A DNA stretch of 64,000 nt. Origin: Cytauxzoon felis. Taxonomy: Eukaryota; Apicomplexa; Aconoidasida; Piroplasmida; Theileriidae. Location: contig JAIQCW010000250.1 in NCBI GenBank assembly GCA_020283715.1, forward strand, positions 22,838-86,837, in the 5' to 3' direction. Below the pieces are notes generated by a model that saw nothing but the letters and a program-made list of their open reading frames with translations, was not told the origin of the DNA and ran no database searches. Of the stretch, positions 59,301 through 64,000 are shown one piece after another (positions within the stretch are counted from its first letter, which is position 1; each line of letters starts with the position of its first letter). A program made the position numbers and the translations under genes.

Positions 59301-61211
59301 GGTTATTTAAATATTATAATATCTAGTAAAAGTTTAGCATTTGGTATTAATGTACCATGTAAATCTGTATTATTTGCTGGTGATAATTATGAATTAACCC
59401 CATTAATGTATAAACAAATGAGTGGACGTTGTGGTAGAAGAGGTTATGATTTATGTGGTCATGTTATATTTTGGTGTTTACCTAAAAAACGTATTAAACA
59501 ATTACTTATAGCTAAATTATCTAATCTTGATGGATTATATTCAACAACACCTACTTCTGTATTATTATCATTATCTTCATTCAATTCACTATTATGTTCA
59601 TCTAAATTAAATAATACTACCCCATTAAATCTAACAAAAGTATATAGTAATGATAATAAAATTAAATCATTAGAAATTATTACAAAATCTAGAGATTTCC
59701 ATATAAATCCTAAATTATCAAGTAAAAGATTATCTTCAATTTATTTATCCCCATTAAAAGAATCTAATAATATAAATAATATTATACAAATTATAAAATA
59801 TAGGATATCTATTGAAATATTATTACAATTAGGTTTTATAGATAATTATGGTCTTGTTAAAGGATGTTATGAATTAGCTATAATGACAAGATCTATACAT
59901 CCATCTAATTTATTCTTATCATTTATTATACAAAATGGTAAATTACATAATATATTAAATAAATCAATAAACCCTACATTTACACTCATCAATTTACTAT
60001 CACAAATTGTATATAAAAAACAACAAATGCCATCTGTATTAAATCTTAGAAAATTATTAACACCACATGTTAGAAGTGGAACCAAATCATCAATACCTTT
60101 AAAATCTAATATCATATTGGATTCAAATAATACCAATAATTTCGATGTCGCATACCCAGACTCATTTCCACTCTTACCAATACCCAATAATGAAATCGAA
60201 GAATTAATCAACAACTATAATCATCTAATCTATAAAATATTCACCAAATATCAAACTATACTAAAAGATAATGATAATAATACACTACCACTCACCAAAG
60301 TACAATTTAATCCTGTGCGTTCTACAGACAGCTCTATCACCGAGGTCCAATCCACATCTGATCCCACTCGCCGTGGTGGCCTCCTCCACTTGAGGTCCAA
60401 TCCAACTCTTCTTCCACTCGCCGTGGAGGCTTCTTCTAATTCACTTGCCGTAAACGGTATAGCCACTCCCGGAGATCGTGGCGAAGAATCCGAGACGATC
60501 CATGGGAGTCGAGGTGAGGTAATTAAAAGAGCTGACGGCAGGACGACCTCAGGTGGGAGAGTAGATGGAAAGGAGAGTAGTACTGGACCTCAAGTGGAAC
60601 CCGCAGCTGATCTCAGGGAAGCGAAGGGACAAGTAAATAAAGGAGCTGTCTGCAAGTCGACCTCAGGTGGAAGAGGCACCACGCCTAGTGGAAAGACTTC
60701 AGGTGGAGGACGACCTTCGGTGGGGGTAACTTCGGATGGGTCATCATGGTTTCATGATAGATATTTTGGTTTGAATATAGGTGGTTTATATAAATCTGTA
60801 TTTGTATCGATTGGTGGTCGTGGTAACATGTTATTTAAGAGTGCTCGTGAGTTATGGTATTGTTCAAAGAGTGAACTGGAGATAACATTGGATATGGTAC
60901 CGAGTATAGAATATAATGATGTAACTATTACAAAATTGGATGAAAGATTTAATGTTTATGAAACATCTAGGATAACATTAGATAATTCTTATATATGTGA
61001 TTATTGGACACATGGAAGATTCCCATGTGTTAGAGATGGTAATGGACTTGGACAATATGCATGGAATTACCTCAAGAAATTCATTACATTCCTACATCAT
61101 CTAGAATATGTCGTTAAAAATTACACCCAACACCTAAAAGATGATGATCCTCTACTCGATGTCATTACACAAACACTCGCCAGAATCGAACCCATGTTCA
61201 ATAGAATTTAA
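53312..61211 (+). CDS. DDX60-like SKI2-family RNA helicase, giant, with in-frame repeat insertions
   Basis: The coding region from the ATG at 53312 (MDIESD) to 61211 is about 2630 residues if one A is removed from a run of seven (57070..57076). Alternatively an intron spans repeat copy 34. The helicase core begins LFKPDAWQKILLDVVDNRES and [20 protein letters not shown] (motif I), with DEIHC (motif II), ALSATIGNP (motif III), KSLAFGINVPC and QMSGRCGRRGYD (motif VI). It ends with the long C-terminal region of DDX60/SKI2-type proteins (DVITQTLARIEPM). The FKPDxWQ...VDNxES...APTSxGKT pattern is specific to DDX60. Animal DDX60 acts in antiviral RNA sensing; the role in a parasite is unknown, perhaps RNA decay or translation quality control. 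Six modular repeats interrupt it in frame. Confidence 0.86.
53885..54102 (+). repeat. Modular element, copy 31, inside DDX60-like coding sequence
   Basis: A compact exonic copy with both ends clean (ccacctgaggt, acctcaagtgg). Encodes [51 protein letters not shown] and KTSSG. Confidence 0.93.
54611..54860 (+). repeat. Modular element, copy 32, inside DDX60-like coding sequence
   Basis: In frame and sense; uses the [13 protein letters not shown] variant (ctctaaagag hairpin) where copy 31 uses LPVNGKATPGDRG (ccgtaaacgg hairpin). Confidence 0.92.
55592..55833 (+). repeat. Modular element, copy 33, inside DDX60-like coding sequence
   Basis: In frame and sense; very similar to copy 31, with a small difference at ADPREAKGEV. 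Confidence 0.92.
56756..57058 (+). repeat. Modular element, copy 34, inside DDX60-like coding sequence
   Basis: In frame and sense, with the SSIMGMMEDGAK cassette. Ends just before the seven-A frame break. Confidence 0.9.
58296..58690 (+). repeat. Modular element, copy 35, inside DDX60-like coding sequence
   Basis: Lies between the two RecA-like halves of the helicase. Two consecutive [11 protein letters not shown] units, in frame and sense. Confidence 0.92.
60300..60740 (+). repeat. Modular element, copy 36, inside DDX60-like coding sequence
   Basis: In frame and sense in the C-terminal region. Includes the ETIHGSRGEVIKRADGRT cassette shared with copies 14 and 25. Confidence 0.92.
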
Positions 61212-61352
61212 CCAATTATAAGAAGATACCAAAGACAAATGTAACAAACTTGTAAATGTAATTTAATATCATTTAAATCCAACTTTATATTTTCCATACT
61301 AAAGATCCTTTACACTAGTACCCTTTCTTATCACGAAAAATGTCCAACGTTA

Positions 61353-61620
61353 ATACTGCCGTCAGCTCTCCACTTGAGGTTACAACCTTGTCTTCGTCTT
61401 GCAGACAGCTCTTCTAATTACCTATCTCAAAGAGTAGAGCCACTCCCGGAGATCGTGGCGTAGAGAAGATGTAACCTCGAGTGGAGAACCCGCAGCTGAT
61501 CTCAGGGAAGCGGAGGGAGAGGTAAATAGAGAAGCTGTATGCAAGACGACCTCGGCTGGAAAAGAGCTGACGGCAGGAGAACGCGAGGTTGGACCGTTGG
61601 TAGAGGTAACCTCATGTGGA
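61353..61620 (+). repeat. Modular element, copy 37
   Basis: Intergenic between the DDX60-like gene and Rab7; the ctctaaagag slot has lost bases (ctcaaagag). Confidence 0.87.
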
Positions 61621-61792
61621 ATGGTGACTAAAAAGCAAGATGTATAATGACTCATATGATAATCGAGAGCACAGTATCATCGCTCCTTTGGGCCTACCCC
61701 CTCCTTCAACGTGTAGGCGATTGTCCACTATAAATTTTAAGTTAATACTTCAGTTTATAATATTAAATTATATAAATTTGTTTTTTATAAAA

Positions 61793-62948
61793 ATGGCTAG
61801 GAGAAAGCCGATATTAAAAATAATAATTTTGGGTGACAGTGGGTGAGTGTCTAATTATGTCTACGTATAAAATCCTTTAATAATATACTCAGTGTAGGTA
61901 AAACTTCATTAATGAATCAATTTATAAATAAAAAATTCACAAATCAATATAGAGCTACCAGTATGTTTCATTTTATATTTAATTGATGGATATTTTTATA
62001 CATTCAATACTATCATACCAATTTACTTCAGTTGGAGCCGATTTTCTAACACAAGAAATGACCGTAGATGATAAAGAAGTTACATTACAAGTATAATTTA
62101 CAACTAAATCTATACACATCAATCATATAGATATGGGATACAGCCGGTCAAGAACGATTCCAAAGTCTCGGTAAAGCTTTCTATCGCGGAGCCGATTGCT
62201 GTATGCTTGTATACGACACCACCAATCAAAAAACATTCGAATCAATAGAATCCTGGAAATCTGAATTCCTTATACAAGTCGAACCTAAAGATCCAGACTC
62301 ATTCCCATTCGCACTCGTCGGTAATAAAGTCGATGACGTACCAAATAAAAAAGTCAGCACCAATAAAGCACTCGGATGGTGCAAAGCAAATAATAATATA
62401 CCTCACTTCGAAACAAGGTATGTACTACCATACATCGAGCTAACCGTTATACATCAAAGACCCTCCACCCGAGGTTACAATCACTATCTTCTAGTCCATC
62501 TTCTCTTCTTCTTGCAGACAGCTCTTCCAATTACCTATCTCTAAAGAGTATAGCCACTCCCAGAGATCGTGGCGATGATAATGATTGGACCTCAAGTGGA
62601 AAACCCGTAGCTGATCTCAGGGAAGCGGAGGGGGAAGTAAATAGAAGAGCTGACGGCAGGAATGTAACCTCAGGTGGAAGAGAATATGGAGAATAAATAT
62701 GTATAGTTATTTGTGGTTAGATAACAACTCGGTAGCATGTTCCTTTATGTACGATATAATATTTATATAGTGCCAAGACGGCTCACAATGTGGTATCGGC
62801 TTTTGTTGAAATCGCAAAGCGTGCAATAATGCGTGACATACAGGACGACGAGATTTATATACCGGATACGTTGTTATTGGACCAGCGTAATATACAACAA
62901 CTGCCTGGTAATTGTTCTGGTAGTTTAAGTAATATTGTAAAGTGTTGA
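61793..62948 (+). CDS. RAB7: Rab7-type small GTPase
   Basis: Exons 61793..61842, 61893..61960, 62032..62090, 62131..62417 and 62771..62948 join in phase and give 213 residues. All GTPase motifs are present: GDSGVGKTS (P-loop), RATIGADF (switch I), [13 protein letters not shown] (switch II), GNKVD and [44 protein letters not shown] and [10 protein letters not shown] mark it as Rab7, a late endosome or vacuole regulator. The C-terminus reads [12 protein letters not shown], with a single terminal cysteine instead of the usual CC or CxC prenylation pair; an alternative last splice could change this. Intron 4 contains repeat copy 38 and splits the ETSAKT motif. Confidence 0.92.
62465..62677 (+). 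repeat. Modular element, copy 38
   Basis: In Rab7 intron 4, sense to the gene; compact with both ends intact (ccacccgaggt, acctcaggtgg). Confidence 0.9.
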
Positions 62949-63166
62949 TTTATATTTAATATTATTAATTGTATTTTTTATGTGTTCATAATTTGTTGAT
63001 ATAAAAATTACGAGTATTTCAGGAAGTGCCTTTATAAGGTAGAAGGCTGTTGTAATTGGGTAACTGATATAAATTGTACTATTTAAGTGAAAATTAAAAT
63101 CATTTTATATAAATTAGATAAATGCATGTTTATAATTGAAATTCTTGGAGTGTGATATTTAAAAAA

Positions 63167-63817
63167 ATGTATAATGATGTAATGCCAGCTCCTTCATCAT
63201 CTTATTATGATGTAGTAATTAGTAGGATATCACGTTATCATAGATTATTTCTAGATTCTACAGTAAATTATTTATTTCTCAGATGGATATATTTCGGGAT
63301 ATTAACAACAACATTTTGGATCATGATTTTGGCATATTTCAGTCATTTTGTTATTGCATACATGTATGCTGTATTTCTTTTAAATTTATTCTTAAGATTT
63401 ATAACACCTTTAAATTTTGATGATATATGTGCAGCACATGAAGCAGCTAATGGCGGTACAATATTACCAGGTGGTACTACTAAATCAAATACTTCTAAAT
63501 CGGTTAATCTCAAAGATGAAAATGTTTATGAATTCATGCCATTCCTACGTCAAATGAATGAATTCACCTTTTGGCTATCAGCTACAAGGGTTACATATAT
63601 CGCTCTCATTCTTATTCAATTCGAATGCTTCGACCTACCAGTCTTCTGGCCATTACTATTACTTTATTTCATATTATTATTTATAACCACCATGAATCAA
63701 CAAGTCAAAAATATGATCAAATACAAATATATACCCTTCAATTTCTGTAAGTTTATACCTTTAACTCTTCATATCAATACAGCAAAGAAAACATATGGAA
63801 AAATCACCAGAAGCTAA
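63167..63817 (+). CDS. RER1: RER1-like Golgi-to-ER retrieval receptor
   Basis: Exons 63167..63746 and 63783..63817 join in phase and give 204 residues. Features of RER1: an N-terminal SRYHRLFLDSTVNYLFLRWI, paired membrane segments, NLFLRFITPLNF, the cytosolic EFMPFLRQMNEFTFWLSATR, a second pair of membrane segments and a basic tail (MIKYKYIPFNFSKKTYGKIT). The mature length matches RER1 of other eukaryotes. It retrieves membrane proteins from the early Golgi to the ER. An upstream in-frame ATG at 63152 would add MIFKK; the A-rich context favours 63167. Confidence 0.9.
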   Translation: MYNDVMPAPSSSYYDVVISRISRYHRLFLDSTVNYLFLRWIYFGILTTTFWIMILAYFSHFVIAYMYAVFLLNLFLRFITPLNFDDICAAHEAANGGTILPGGTTKSNTSKSVNLKDENVYEFMPFLRQMNEFTFWLSATRVTYIALILIQFECFDLPVFWPLLLLYFILLFITTMNQQVKNMIKYKYIPFNFCKFIPLTLHINTAKKTYGKITRS

Positions 63818-63904
63818 AACACACTAATATCGTAAACTAATGTATTGAATATTAACTTGACATATATTCTATTCTATTTCTTGTAATCTAGGTATATCCA
63901 TCTC

Positions 63905-64000
63905 TATTCGTCCTGCCGTCAGCTCTCCACCTGAGGTCCAATCCAACTCTTCTCCACTCGGCGTGGAGCCGTCTTCCAATTACCTCCCCGTAAACGGTAT
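63905..64000 (+). repeat. Modular element, copy 39, cut by the window edge
   Basis: Starts about 90 bp after the RER1 stop codon and runs off the right end inside the ccgtaaacgg hairpin slot. Confidence 0.85.

Noticed and set aside
61640..61735. GC-rich patch before Rab7 as an RNA gene
   Set aside because: No recognisable fold; it may be the Rab7 leader region.
239..64000. Repeat array as CRISPR or bacterial sequence
   Set aside because: Copies are dispersed, of variable length, and lie inside spliced eukaryotic genes; no regular spacers and no cas genes.

Overview
The window is nuclear DNA of an apicomplexan parasite, most likely a piroplasm (Theileria/Babesia clade). The evidence is an AT-rich genome with very short GT-AG introns (about 35-50 bp), a plasmepsin V homologue, an apicoplast-type IspH enzyme, and a three-unit protein at 16.4-18.0 kb that resembles the large lineage-specific families I associate with Theileria equi and its relatives. 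The species is inference; no rRNA or marker gene is present.

Layout. 1-1.0 kb: 3' end of a membrane protein. 2.0-3.4 kb: degenerate papain-type protease. 3.4-6.9 kb (-): VPS52. 7.0-7.5 kb (-): V-ATPase G. 7.6-8.7 kb (+): NAA40-like acetyltransferase, ending 10 bp from ribosomal protein uL23/L23a (-). 9.9-11.7 kb (-): PAF1. 12.2-14.8 kb (-): unknown protein. 15.1-16.0 kb (+): SFT2-like. 16.4-18.0 kb (-): 5'-truncated repeat protein. 18.3-19.8 kb (-): polytopic membrane protein. 21.4-22.0 kb (+): small membrane protein. 22.2-23.9 kb (+): RanBP2 zinc finger plus RCC1 protein. 24.5-25.7 kb (-): plasmepsin V. 26.4-29.8 kb (+): ubiquitin hydrolase. 30.0-32.3 kb (+): IspH. 32.3-33.3 kb (-): DUF3228 protein. 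33.4-36.5 kb (+): Rieske/FAD oxidoreductase (AIFM3-like). 37.2-38.9 kb: three very small genes. 38.9-52.3 kb (-): a giant VPS13. 53.3-61.2 kb (+): a giant DDX60-like helicase. 61.8-62.9 kb (+): Rab7. 63.2-63.8 kb (+): RER1. Several genes act in membrane traffic (VPS52, SFT2, VPS13, Rab7, RER1), but they are not an operon; this is ordinary eukaryotic gene packing with alternating strands.

The outstanding feature is a GC-richer, modular repeat family with about 39 copies, covering roughly a fifth of the window. Each copy is bounded by an inverted 11-mer (CCACYTGAGGT ... ACCTCARGTGG) and assembled from interchangeable slots, most of which can fold as small hairpins. Copies lie between genes, inside introns and inside exons. 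Intronic copies occur in both orientations. All twelve exonic copies (six in VPS13, six in DDX60) lie in the sense orientation and in the same reading frame, adding peptides that begin PPEV and end TSSG. This looks like a protein-coding-compatible mobile or recombining element, which I do not recognise from any described family. A second AT-rich dispersed repeat and several single-base frame breaks at homopolymers are also present.

Exon boundaries were derived by hand from GT-AG signals, codon phase and family resemblance. Where exon lengths add up in phase this is stated.
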